Translations under genes and position numbers: made by a program
The notes under the pieces: generated by a model
What the model saw: the letters and a program-made list of their open reading frames with translations, nothing else
Databases searched by the model: none
Told to the model about the DNA's origin: nothing
Origin: Brevundimonas sp. UBA5866
Lineage (GTDB): Bacteria; Pseudomonadota; Alphaproteobacteria; Caulobacterales; Caulobacteraceae
DNA: 6,245 nt
Reading direction: 5' to 3'
NCBI RefSeq assembly: GCF_002432125.1
Contig: NZ_DJFS01000060.1
Span: 1 to 6,245 of the forward strand
Shown here: in pieces, positions 1 to 6,066 of the stretch
How the letters are laid out: each line of letters opens with the position of its first letter
How positions within the stretch are numbered: the first letter of the stretch is position 1

Positions 1-21
1 CGGCGGCGGCGGCGGCGGCGG
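1..21 (-). repeat. Perfect (CGG)7 trinucleotide tract coding for polyproline
   Basis: Seven identical CGG units on the plus strand read as seven CCG proline codons of the outer-membrane protein. Because the unit is a codon, slippage would change hinge length without breaking the frame. The tract touches the window edge, so its full length is unknown. Confidence 0.9.
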
Positions 22-759
22 AGCGTCTTGAGCACCGAAGGCGTAACGCAGACCCAGGGTCACGGTGTGCGACTGGTCATAGTCGCCCGTCCAGTTACCG
101 AATGACGGCGAGACGGTTGCCGGAACCACCGACGCCCACTCGGCTTCGCCGGTGAGGTAACGGTAGGTCAGGTCGATGTTGGTGCGGTCCGACAGAGCCC
201 AAGCCAGACCAGCGATCGCTTGAGCAGCGAACTTGGTCGAGGTGTCGTCAGCAGCGAAAGCGCCGCCCGGAGCTTGGCGAAGACGGCCAATGGTGTCGAC
301 GTTGACGCGGTTTACACCTGCACCCAGACCCACGAACGGACGCAGGCCCCAATCCTCAGTGCCGAAGTCATAAATGACATTGGCCATGATGGTGGTGGAG
401 GTGATGTCACCTTCCGGCGAGTGGCACGGGCCGGTAGCCGGGCTCAGGTTGCACAGGCCTTGTGCGCCCGAAACGGCGCGAACGCGGCCGATGTCACCCG
501 AGCGGTAACCGCCTTCGAGTTCCATACGCCAGTTCGGGTTGAAACGGTAACCGAGACGAGCAAAGGCGGCCCAGCCGTCGTTGACTTCCCAGTTCCAGTT
601 AGCGCCCGTGTTCGACGACTCAGCGTTGATGTCGTCGATGATGTGGTAACCAGCGTCGATAGCGCCGTACCAACCGTTCGGCTCAGCCGAAGCGGCACCA
701 GCCGACAGTGCCAGGGCGGCCGCCGCGCTAGAAGCCAGGATCAAACTCTTGACGCGCAT
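1..759 (-). CDS. Outer-membrane beta-barrel protein, OmpA-like, N-terminal part (runs off left edge)
   Basis: The 253 visible codons start at an ATG (757-759) preceded by a good Shine-Dalgarno GGAGGG (768-773, 8-nt spacer). Residues 1-25 form a Sec signal peptide: MRVK, a hydrophobic Ala/Leu core, and an ASA|EP cleavage site. The mature part has alternating aromatic/polar strands typical of an 8-stranded barrel (GWYGAIDAGYH near 29-39, GWAAFARLGYRF 62-73, WRMELEGGYR 77-86, LRPFVGLGAGVNRV 139-152, NIDLTYRYL 194-202, HTVTLGLRYAFG 231-242). The barrel ends at about residue 242 and is followed by AQDA and seven prolines at the window edge. This layout, barrel then Pro hinge, is that of OmpA-family porins, whose next domain normally binds diaminopimelate in peptidoglycan; that domain is inferred and not visible. 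C103 and C112 lie in a probable surface loop. The gene reads away from its own 229-bp leader. It could instead be a stand-alone barrel with a short proline tail. Confidence 0.85.
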   Translation of the reverse strand, partial: MRVKSLILASSAAAALALSAGAASAEPNGWYGAIDAGYHIIDDINAESSNTGANWNWEVNDGWAAFARLGYRFNPNWRMELEGGYRSGDIGRVRAVSGAQGLCNLSPATGPCHSPEGDITSTTIMANVIYDFGTEDWGLRPFVGLGAGVNRVNVDTIGRLRQAPGGAFAADDTSTKFAAQAIAGLAWALSDRTNIDLTYRYLTGEAEWASVVPATVSPSFGNWTGDYDQSHTVTLGLRYAFGAQDAPPPPPPP

Positions 760-791
760 ATAAGCGGCCCTCCAAGAATCGTTGATGATGA

Positions 792-807
792 CGGTACACA
801 AGTACCG
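792..807 (-). repeat. Perfect 6-bp inverted repeat in the leader of the outer-membrane protein gene
   Basis: CGGTAC (792-797) and GTACCG (802-807) flank a 4-nt loop. In the minus-strand transcript this is a compact hairpin lying 18 nt upstream of the Shine-Dalgarno of the barrel gene. It may be a 5'-UTR stem-loop affecting mRNA stability or translation, or an operator; no function can be assigned from sequence alone. Confidence 0.5.
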
Positions 808-885
808 CTAAACTTCAGATAACAGGCTCTACTGCTCAGGTCGAGGCCGTAAAGCCGCCATTTCTCGTTGAGAACATGGAAACGT

Positions 886-909
886 GATATCGACGCTACA
901 GAATGTGAA
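886..909 (-). promoter_or_regulatory. Tentative housekeeping promoter for the outer-membrane protein gene
   Basis: On the minus strand, TTCACA (904-909) is followed after 12 nt by GATATC (886-891). The short spacer suits the alphaproteobacterial housekeeping sigma pattern, but both boxes are imperfect. If correct, the gene has a leader of roughly 120 nt that would contain the 792-807 hairpin. This is a weak match by eye. Confidence 0.22.
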
Positions 910-910
910 C

Positions 911-950
911 GGGAGCTTAACATAATTGCCCCGCTCCCATTTTAAGCCCC
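911..950 (-). repeat. Overlapping inverted repeats with alternative pairing arms
   Basis: On the plus strand, GGGAGCTTAA (911-920) can pair either with GCTCCC (933-938; 6 bp, 16-nt loop) or with TTAAGCCCC (942-950; GCTTAA/TTAAGC plus G-C pairs across one unpaired base). The two pairings exclude each other. The site lies between the stop of the GMP-AGE gene and the barrel gene. There is no long T-run on the minus side, so it is a poor intrinsic terminator in that direction. Confidence 0.4.
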
Positions 951-960
951 GACACCCTAA

Positions 961-978
961 GGATATTTACATATATCC
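961..978 (-). repeat. A/T-rich inverted repeat just after the GMP-AGE stop codon
   Basis: GGATAT (961-966) and ATATCC (973-978) form a perfect 6-bp inverted repeat with a 6-nt spacer, beginning 10 nt past the stop codon of the minus-strand gene. It could be a weak 3' hairpin or a regulator site. No U-run follows, so I do not call it a terminator. Confidence 0.35.
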
Positions 979-988
979 CTGTTCGGAA

Positions 989-3187
989 TCATCCCAAAGA
1001 TGCGGGATGACCCATTGAACGGAGCGATTGCGTCAGTTGGGCGCACGCACCGACAATATGGTATAGCGAGCTGGCTTTGGACGGTTCATCTCTGAAAACA
1101 CCCACGCCCGTCAGTACTTCGCGCCAGACTCCGTCATCGGTGAAGTATTGTGTAAGCGCACGCACCGCCAGACCGGCATCATTTAGATAGGCCTGACGTT
1201 CCGCACCTTCGGAAATCTCGGCCAGCAGCAGGGCGGCCTTAATCCATTCCGTTTGCGGCCACAGTCTGGCGCGCGTCTCCAGACGCTCGCCCGACACATT
1301 GATGGCATCCACCACGACACCGGCAGAGGCCCAGTATCCCTGCATGCCGAAGCGGTAGAGATCCTTGGCCACATCGACCAGATGGTGCGCGTTACGGCGT
1401 CGGGCATAGCGCAGCAGCAGCCACGCCCATTCGAACTGGTGGCCCGGTTCGACCCACTGGCCTTTTTCGCCTTCGGCAGGGGTCCAGTCCGGCGAGAAGA
1501 ACTCGCGCAGGCACCCCTTCTCGGCATCGATGAAGGTCGTGCAGGCCAATTGCACCAGGCGGTCGGAAGCATCGGCCCAGGCCATGTCGCCGCCCACCTC
1601 TTCCCAGGCCAGACAGGCTTCGAGAAGATGCATGTGGGCGTTGGACTGGTGGGGATGCCCCTCGATCTCGACCAGGGCCCCGTTCGGCTGTACCTCGCGG
1701 AACAGGCGCTCGCGAATGCCATTGGCCAGGTGCAGATAGCGGCCGTGATCGCTCTTCACACGATGCGCGGCGGCAAGGGCAAACAGGCCAAAGGCATGGT
1801 CATAGACCGACGCACGCGGGGTCAGCACCTGAAGCGACGGCGACAGCAGTCCGTGCAGCATGCCTTCTTCGCTGATGTAGTATTTCTCGAACGCGGCCAG
1901 ACCGCGCTCCATCAGCCATTCCCACGGGCCACTCCAGCCCAGCCGGCCTGCCTCGGCGAAGGTGAATATCTGGCGGGCCTGGACGCGAACACGATGGTTC
2001 AGCACCACCGGATCCGCGCCCAGCGTCAGCGCCTCGGCAAAAATACCGTCATCGCGGATACCCAGCGAAGCCCACACCGGCAGGGCGCGCAGCTTCATCC
2101 AGTCCACAAAACCCTTGCCGCCGGAGACGACATCCACCGGCTCGGGCTTGGCAAAGTCCAGATGTTGGGGCGAGACCTGCTTCAGGCGCTCGACCACCGC
2201 CTTCACGTCCTGCGAGCGATTGAGATCGCACACCAGAACCGCATCGTTCTCGACGACAACGGCCAGATTGGATGCGCCGAGAACCGTCACGATCACGCCT
2301 TCAGGGGCACGTGCCACGGTTCCGGGCGAGTCGATCAGGATATGGCGTCCCTGATCCGGCGAGACGCTGTTGGCGACCGCATCCCATGCCCCGAGATCTG
2401 ACCATTCGAAATCTACACGCAGCACGGAGGCACGGCGGGTCTTCTCCATGACGGCATAGTCGATGGAAACCTTGGGTGCCTCAGCAAAGGATGGCGGCAA
2501 CAGCACCGTCGTGCCTGACAATCCGTCCATTGCCTTCTCGACCGCCTTTCCGACGGCGGGAACGTAATGGTTCACCTCTTCAAGGAAGATGTCCGAGCGG
2601 GCGATGAAGATGCCCGTATTCCACACCAATCCGCGCTCAATGAAAACCTGCGCGGTTTTGGTGTCCGGCTTTTCGACGAAGCGCACCACGTCTGACAGCC
2701 CCTCACCCGATGGCTCGATATAGCCATAGGCCGAGGACGGATTGGTCGGGTGGACACCCAGCGTCACGATGCGCCCTGCCGCCGCCGCCTCGGCGGCCTT
2801 CAGGCCGGCCTGTTTGAAGGCTTGGTGGTCCGGCAGATAGTGGTCCGAAGACACAAAGACATTGATGCCCTCGGGATCGATACTGCGGCTCCATACCGCT
2901 GCGGCGGTCATGGCCGGGGCGGAATCGCGTCCTTCAGGCTCGAGAATGACCTGGGCGGTCAGACCGACTTCAGCCAATTGCTCGAGAATAAACGACTCAT
3001 GCACGGCTCCGCCGACCACGATCAGATGGCTGCTGCCATCCATCAGATGGGCCGCACGAAGTGCAGTTTCCTGAAACAATGAATGTTCACCGTGCAGGGC
3101 GATGAACTGTTTCGGTCGGGTCGGACGGGAAGCGGGCCACAAACGCGTACCAGCGCCGCCGCACATAATGACCGGATGAATCGACAC
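989..3187 (-). CDS. Bifunctional mannose-1-phosphate guanylyltransferase / AGE-family isomerase (probable phosphomannose isomerase) fusion
   Basis: Cytosolic two-domain enzyme, 732 aa from the chosen start. Residues about 1-340 are a GDP-mannose pyrophosphorylase: nucleotide-binding GGAGTRLWPASRPTRPKQF (10-28), SSDH (113-116), VEKP (171-174), NTGIF (190-194), IDYAVMEK (242-249), WSDLGAW (262-268) and the usual tail ending near DVKAVV. Residues about 355-725 are an N-acylglucosamine 2-epimerase (AGE) barrel: RVQARQ (401-406), NAHMHLLE (516-523), EPGHQFEWAWLL (580-591), WPQTEWIKA (643-651) and a late SSLYH whose His fits a family catalytic position. AGE-family phosphomannose isomerases are known in rhizobia, so the likely pair of reactions is fructose-6-P to mannose-6-P and mannose-1-P to GDP-mannose; the mutase step must come from elsewhere. 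The start is the GTG at 3185-3187, with AGGGA 5 nt upstream, directly before the conserved IHPVIMCGG. The open frame continues 48 codons to a TTG at 3331, but that extension lacks family character. The exact isomerase substrate is inferred. Confidence 0.88.
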   Translation of the reverse strand: MSIHPVIMCGGAGTRLWPASRPTRPKQFIALHGEHSLFQETALRAAHLMDGSSHLIVVGGAVHESFILEQLAEVGLTAQVILEPEGRDSAPAMTAAAVWSRSIDPEGINVFVSSDHYLPDHQAFKQAGLKAAEAAAAGRIVTLGVHPTNPSSAYGYIEPSGEGLSDVVRFVEKPDTKTAQVFIERGLVWNTGIFIARSDIFLEEVNHYVPAVGKAVEKAMDGLSGTTVLLPPSFAEAPKVSIDYAVMEKTRRASVLRVDFEWSDLGAWDAVANSVSPDQGRHILIDSPGTVARAPEGVIVTVLGASNLAVVVENDAVLVCDLNRSQDVKAVVERLKQVSPQHLDFAKPEPVDVVSGGKGFVDWMKLRALPVWASLGIRDDGIFAEALTLGADPVVLNHRVRVQARQIFTFAEAGRLGWSGPWEWLMERGLAAFEKYYISEEGMLHGLLSPSLQVLTPRASVYDHAFGLFALAAAHRVKSDHGRYLHLANGIRERLFREVQPNGALVEIEGHPHQSNAHMHLLEACLAWEEVGGDMAWADASDRLVQLACTTFIDAEKGCLREFFSPDWTPAEGEKGQWVEPGHQFEWAWLLLRYARRRNAHHLVDVAKDLYRFGMQGYWASAGVVVDAINVSGERLETRARLWPQTEWIKAALLLAEISEGAERQAYLNDAGLAVRALTQYFTDDGVWREVLTGVGVFRDEPSKASSLYHIVGACAQLTQSLRSMGHPASLG

Positions 3188-3196
3188 AGTATTCCC

Positions 3197-3215
3197 TAGG
3201 AGATTCGTTAGGAGA
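3197..3215. repeat. Tandem TAGGAGA direct repeat in divergent spacer
   Basis: TAGGAGA occurs at 3197-3203 and again at 3209-3215, a 12-bp period, about one helical turn apart. It sits 10 bp upstream of the GTG start of the GMP-AGE gene. The layout suits a tandem protein-binding site, but two short copies may also be chance. Confidence 0.35.
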
Positions 3216-3245
3216 CAATGGTGACGATAAACGCCCACCATTCCT
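3210..3245. repeat. Inverted repeat in the divergent spacer, upstream of the GMP-AGE start
   Basis: AATGGTG (3217-3223) and CACCATT (3236-3242) are a perfect 7-bp inverted repeat with a 12-nt spacer. AGGA (3210-3213) and TCCT (3242-3245) lengthen the stem across a 3-nt bulge, sharing one base with the inner arm. It may be an operator for the divergent genes, or a leader hairpin ending about 22 nt before the GTG start. It overlaps an in-frame ATG at 3239-3241, which has AGGA directly against it with no spacer and is therefore a poor start. Confidence 0.45.
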
Positions 3246-3317
3246 ACGATTTGTGCGTAAACTTGTATGAAAACAGCATATCTAACGGTGTGCAGCAAGC
3301 CTCGCTTTGCAACCTCT

Positions 3318-3335
3318 GCGGTTTTATTCAACCGC
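3318..3335. repeat. Inverted repeat upstream of argB
   Basis: GCGGTT (3318-3323) and AACCGC (3330-3335) flank a 6-nt A/T-rich centre, 38 bp before the argB start. Possible operator or leader hairpin. I found no convincing -35/-10 pair for either divergent gene in 3188-3373. Confidence 0.4.
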
Positions 3336-3373
3336 CGTTCCGCACCCTATTCCAAGGTCGGACAGGCGCTTAA

Positions 3374-4345
3374 ATGAGTGACTTGGCGGCGCTTAGGCGT
3401 TATGGCGCGATCACTATGAACGAAGTCGATCGGCAATCCGAAGAGCGCAGCTGGGAAACCGCAAAAACCCTGGCTGAAGCCCTACCCTATATCCAGGTCT
3501 ATGACCGGGAGACGGTGGTCATCAAATACGGCGGCCATGCTATGGGCGAAAGCTCCGTGGCAAAGCAGTTTGCTGCCGATGTGGTTCTGTTGAAACTGAT
3601 GGGTGTGAACCCCGTGGTCGTCCACGGCGGCGGCCCGCAGATCAGCGCCATGCTGGACAAGGCCGGTGTGAAGTCCAACTTCATCGACGGTCTGCGCGTG
3701 ACCGACAAGGACACGATGGCCGTGGCCGAGATGGTTCTGTCGGGTGCGGTCAACAAAGAGATCGCCCACTGGATCACGGTCGCCGGCAAGGAAGCCGACG
3801 TGCGCGGCGTGGGCCTGTCGGGCAAGGACGCAGGCCTGCTAACGGTCGAAAAGACCCGTCGCACCAAGCGCGATCCCGACAGCATGATCGAGCACGAGGT
3901 CGATCTGGGCTTTGTGGGCGAGCCGACCAAGGTTGATCCCAAGCTGATCAAGGGCCTGATCGCGTCGGAAACCGAGGACTGGGTTCCGGTCATCGCCCCG
4001 ATCGGCGTGGCGGACGACGGCATGACCTATAACGTCAACGCCGACACCGTGGCCGGTGCCATCGCCGGATCGCTGAACGCCAAGCGCATGCTACTGCTGA
4101 CGGACGTTCCGGGCGTTAAGGGTGCCGACGGCGAGATCATCCGCCAGATGAGCCTCGAGGATGCGCAAAAGCTGATCGACGACGGCGTCGCCACCGGCGG
4201 CATGATCCCCAAGCTGGAGACGGCGATGGCGGCTGTCCGCGCGGGCGTTGAAGCCGTGGTGATCCTAGATGGCCGCCGTCCGCACGCCATGCTGGTCGAA
4301 CTGTTCACCGAAAACGGTGCCGGCACCCTGGTGACCGCCAAGTGA
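3374..4345 (+). CDS. argB: N-acetylglutamate kinase
   Basis: Phosphorylates N-acetyl-L-glutamate with ATP, the second step of arginine synthesis, in the cytosol. The 323-aa product has the amino-acid kinase fold: KYGGHAMG (51-58) and HGGGPQIS (84-91) for phosphate binding, GLRVTDKDTM (106-115) for substrate, GLSGKDAG (147-154), the active-site run YNVNADTVAGAIAG (219-232), LLTDVPGV (241-248), and GGMIPKLETA (275-284) with a conserved Lys. Roughly 50 residues precede the first Lys motif, including a helix-forming ERSWETAKTLAEALPYI stretch, as in arginine-inhibited hexameric kinases; feedback inhibition is therefore likely but inferred. The start is uncertain: ATG 3374 has a weak AGG 7 nt upstream, while ATG 3416 (309 aa) lacks a clear ribosome site but gives a length nearer the usual 295-300 and avoids unusual codons such as AGG and AGT. 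First gene of a tight operon, divergent from the GMP-AGE gene. Confidence 0.95.
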   Translation: MSDLAALRRYGAITMNEVDRQSEERSWETAKTLAEALPYIQVYDRETVVIKYGGHAMGESSVAKQFAADVVLLKLMGVNPVVVHGGGPQISAMLDKAGVKSNFIDGLRVTDKDTMAVAEMVLSGAVNKEIAHWITVAGKEADVRGVGLSGKDAGLLTVEKTRRTKRDPDSMIEHEVDLGFVGEPTKVDPKLIKGLIASETEDWVPVIAPIGVADDGMTYNVNADTVAGAIAGSLNAKRMLLLTDVPGVKGADGEIIRQMSLEDAQKLIDDGVATGGMIPKLETAMAAVRAGVEAVVILDGRRPHAMLVELFTENGAGTLVTAK

Positions 4346-5055
4346 CCGACAAGATGCCGACGGAAGTGGCCTCCGACCTTCCGACCGACATTGCAGCCGA
4401 TCTTGAAGGCGTAAAGTCGTGGGTCTTTGACCTCGACAACACGCTTTATCCGGTCGAGAGCCAGTTCATGGGCCTCGTGGAAAAGCGCATCAACGATTAC
4501 GTGGTGCGCACCTCGGGCCTTCCCGCCGACGAGGCGCTGGTCATGCAGAAATCCTTCCTGCACGACTATGGCACCTCGCTGGCGGGCCTGATGACCCGCT
4601 ACCAGATCGACCCGCACCATTTCCTGGCCGAAGTCCACGATGTGCCGCTGGATGTGCTTGAGCCGGACCCGGCCCTGCGCATGGGTCTGGAGCGCCTCAA
4701 GGGCAAGCGCGTCATCTTCACAAATGGCTCGACCGTCCATGCCCACCGCGTTCTGAAAAAACTGGGCATCGACGACCTGTTTGACGGTGTGTTCGCGCTG
4801 GAAGACGCCGACCTGATCCCCAAGCCGGACCCGCGCACCTTCCAGAAGATGCTGGCCATGTTCGGCATCGATCCGACCACCGCCTGCTTCTTTGAAGACA
4901 CGCCGCAGAACCTGGCTCCGGCCAAGGCCATCGGCATGAAGACCGTTTTGGTCGGACCAAAGGCTTTCAGCGCCGAAGGCGACTTTATCGACTATCGCGC
5001 GGCCTCCCTGCCGCCCTTCCTGACCACCGCCATTCTTGACGGAGATCCCGAATGA
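4342..5055 (+). CDS. HAD-superfamily phosphatase, pyrimidine 5'-nucleotidase (SDT1-like) family
   Basis: Cytosolic 237-aa hydrolase with all four HAD motifs: I, FDLDNTLYP (29-37, nucleophile D30 and acid D32); II, IFTNGS (125-130, with T127); III, K161 in IPKPDP; and IV, CFFEDTPQN (182-190, with E185/D186 for Mg2+). A helical cap lies between motifs I and II. The DLDNTLYP opening and FTNGS motif are typical of the SDT1/PHM8-like group, which removes phosphate from UMP/CMP and similar small phosphates. The true substrate cannot be read from sequence. Start GTG 4342 overlaps the argB stop as GTGA, and the dapD start overlaps this stop as ATGA, so translation is probably coupled on both sides. 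An in-frame ATG at 4354 is an alternative start. Its placement suggests a role tied to arginine or DAP metabolism, or simply housekeeping hitch-hiking. Confidence 0.88.
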   Translation: MTDKMPTEVASDLPTDIAADLEGVKSWVFDLDNTLYPVESQFMGLVEKRINDYVVRTSGLPADEALVMQKSFLHDYGTSLAGLMTRYQIDPHHFLAEVHDVPLDVLEPDPALRMGLERLKGKRVIFTNGSTVHAHRVLKKLGIDDLFDGVFALEDADLIPKPDPRTFQKMLAMFGIDPTTACFFEDTPQNLAPAKAIGMKTVLVGPKAFSAEGDFIDYRAASLPPFLTTAILDGDPE

Positions 5056-5909
5056 CCAATCTCACCAAGCTCGAAAGCGTCATCGAAGCCGCTTGGGAAG
5101 CCCGCGCCGACATCAACGCCCAGACCCAGGGTGAAGTGCGCGAAGCCGTCGAGAAAGCTCTGGCCCTGCTGGACTCGGGCGAGGCCCGCGTGGCCACCCG
5201 TGGCGATGACGGTGTCTGGACCACCCACCAGTGGCTGAAGAAGGCCGTGCTGCTGGGCTTCCGCCTGAATGACAACATCATCATGCGCGCGGGCGATCGC
5301 GGCATGAACAGCCCGGCTCCGGCCATCGGCCCGTTCTTCGACAAGGTCGCAAACAAGTTCGGTGACTGGACCGCCACCGACTACCAAAACGCGGGCTTCC
5401 GCTCGGTTCCGGGTGCGATCGTGCGTCACGGTGCCCACATCGCCAAGTCGGTCGTGCTGATGCCGTCGTTCGTGAACATCGGCGCCTATGTCGGTGAAGG
5501 CACGATGGTTGACACCTGGGCCACAGTCGGCTCCTGCGCCCAGATCGGCAAGAATGTGCACCTGTCGGGCGGCGCGGGCATCGGCGGCGTGCTGGAGCCG
5601 CTGCAGGCCAATCCGACCATCATCGAGGACGGCTGCTTCATCGGTGCCCGTGCCGAAGTGGCCGAGGGCGTGATCGTGCGCGAAGGCGCGGTTCTGGCGA
5701 TGGGCGTCTACCTGTCGGCCTCGACCAAGATCGTCGACCGCGCCACCGGCGAAATCTATCGCGGCGAGGTTCCGGCCTATTCGGTCGTGGTGCCGGGCAC
5801 CCTGCCCGACCCGAACGGCGGCCCGTCGCTGTACTGCGCCGTCATCGTCAAGCGCGTGGACGCCCAGACCCGCGCCAAGACCGGCGTGAACGAGCTGCTT
5901 CGCGACTGA
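5052..5909 (+). CDS. dapD: 2,3,4,5-tetrahydropyridine-2,6-dicarboxylate N-succinyltransferase
   Basis: Transfers succinyl from succinyl-CoA to tetrahydrodipicolinate in the succinylase branch of diaminopimelate/lysine synthesis, supplying peptidoglycan cross-links. The 285-aa length is normal. Residues 1-100 are the helical N-terminal domain, with WLKKAVLLGFRL (61-72) and MNSPAPAIGPFFDK (85-98). From about 115 to 250 runs the left-handed beta-helix of hexapeptide repeats: FRSVPGAIVRHGAHIA, MPSFVNIGAYVGEGTMVDTWATVG, GSCAQIGKNVHLSGGAGIGGVL, and IEDGCFIGARAEVAEGVIV. D154 and E202 have the same 48-residue spacing that I recall for the catalytic Asp141/Glu189 of the mycobacterial enzyme. The trimer is formed by these helices in the family. 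ATG 5052 overlaps the upstream stop by 4 nt and has GGAG at 5041-5044. It is the last gene of the operon; dapE, which acts next, is not in the window. Confidence 0.97.
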   Translation: MTNLTKLESVIEAAWEARADINAQTQGEVREAVEKALALLDSGEARVATRGDDGVWTTHQWLKKAVLLGFRLNDNIIMRAGDRGMNSPAPAIGPFFDKVANKFGDWTATDYQNAGFRSVPGAIVRHGAHIAKSVVLMPSFVNIGAYVGEGTMVDTWATVGSCAQIGKNVHLSGGAGIGGVLEPLQANPTIIEDGCFIGARAEVAEGVIVREGAVLAMGVYLSASTKIVDRATGEIYRGEVPAYSVVVPGTLPDPNGGPSLYCAVIVKRVDAQTRAKTGVNELLRD

Positions 5910-5930
5910 TCAAGCCTCCGATTGATCCGG

Positions 5931-5967
5931 AAAAAGGGACCGTTCGTAGCAGAGCGGTCCCTTTTTT
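5931..5967 (+). terminator. Strong intrinsic terminator after dapD
   Basis: AAAAAGGGACCG (5931-5942) pairs perfectly with CGGTCCCTTTTT (5955-5966) over 12 bp around a 12-nt loop, and the run of six T (5962-5967) follows the GC stem. It begins 21 nt after the dapD stop and closes the argB operon. The A-run on the other side means it could also work on the minus strand. Confidence 0.92.
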
Positions 5968-6007
5968 GTGACTGGCCATACGGTCCAGATTGATGCGGAG
6001 TTGATTA

Positions 6008-6026
6008 ACGCTTTTGGGTTTAGCGT
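6008..6026. repeat. Short inverted repeat upstream of the lipoprotein gene
   Basis: ACGCT (6008-6012) and AGCGT (6022-6026) are separated by a T/G-rich 9-nt spacer, about 40 bp before the start at 6067. Candidate regulator site in the presumed promoter region; no clear -35/-10 boxes were found, and 5 bp is short enough to be chance. Confidence 0.25.
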
Positions 6027-6066
6027 CACATTAAAATGGATGGGGCCTTGGGAAGGGGTCTGAACG

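Noticed and set aside
220..822. Plus-strand open frame of 200 codons opposite the barrel protein
   Set aside because: Val/Arg/Thr-rich antisense shadow; the minus frame has a signal peptide, Shine-Dalgarno and beta-barrel pattern.
741..923. 60-codon minus-strand frame in the leader of the barrel gene, overlapping its start
   Set aside because: A GGAG lies 10 nt before its ATG, so a leader peptide was considered, but composition is not coding-like, no domain or hydrophobic pattern is seen, and it would need transcription from further upstream than the tentative promoter.
911..946. Possible intrinsic terminator (GGGAGC stem with TTTT)
   Set aside because: The short T-run lies on the plus side, where no gene ends; on the minus side, where it would be needed, no U-run follows.
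1253..2401. Long plus-strand open frame (382 codons) opposite the AGE-domain gene
   Set aside because: It is antisense to a well-supported enzyme, has Gln/His/Arg-rich composition typical of a mirrored GC-rich coding frame, and shows no recognisable domain.
4027..4746. Minus-strand frame of 239 codons across the argB/HAD junction
   Set aside because: Antisense to two overlapping real genes with full motif sets; composition is shadow-like.
4992..5561. Minus-strand frame of 189 codons opposite dapD
   Set aside because: Antisense to the dapD beta-helix; the Gly/Val/Ala pattern mirrors the hexapeptide repeats.
6001..6026. TTAA-containing stretch considered as a CtrA box
   Set aside because: The second TTAA at the required 7-bp spacing is absent, as is the TTAACCAT-type half site.
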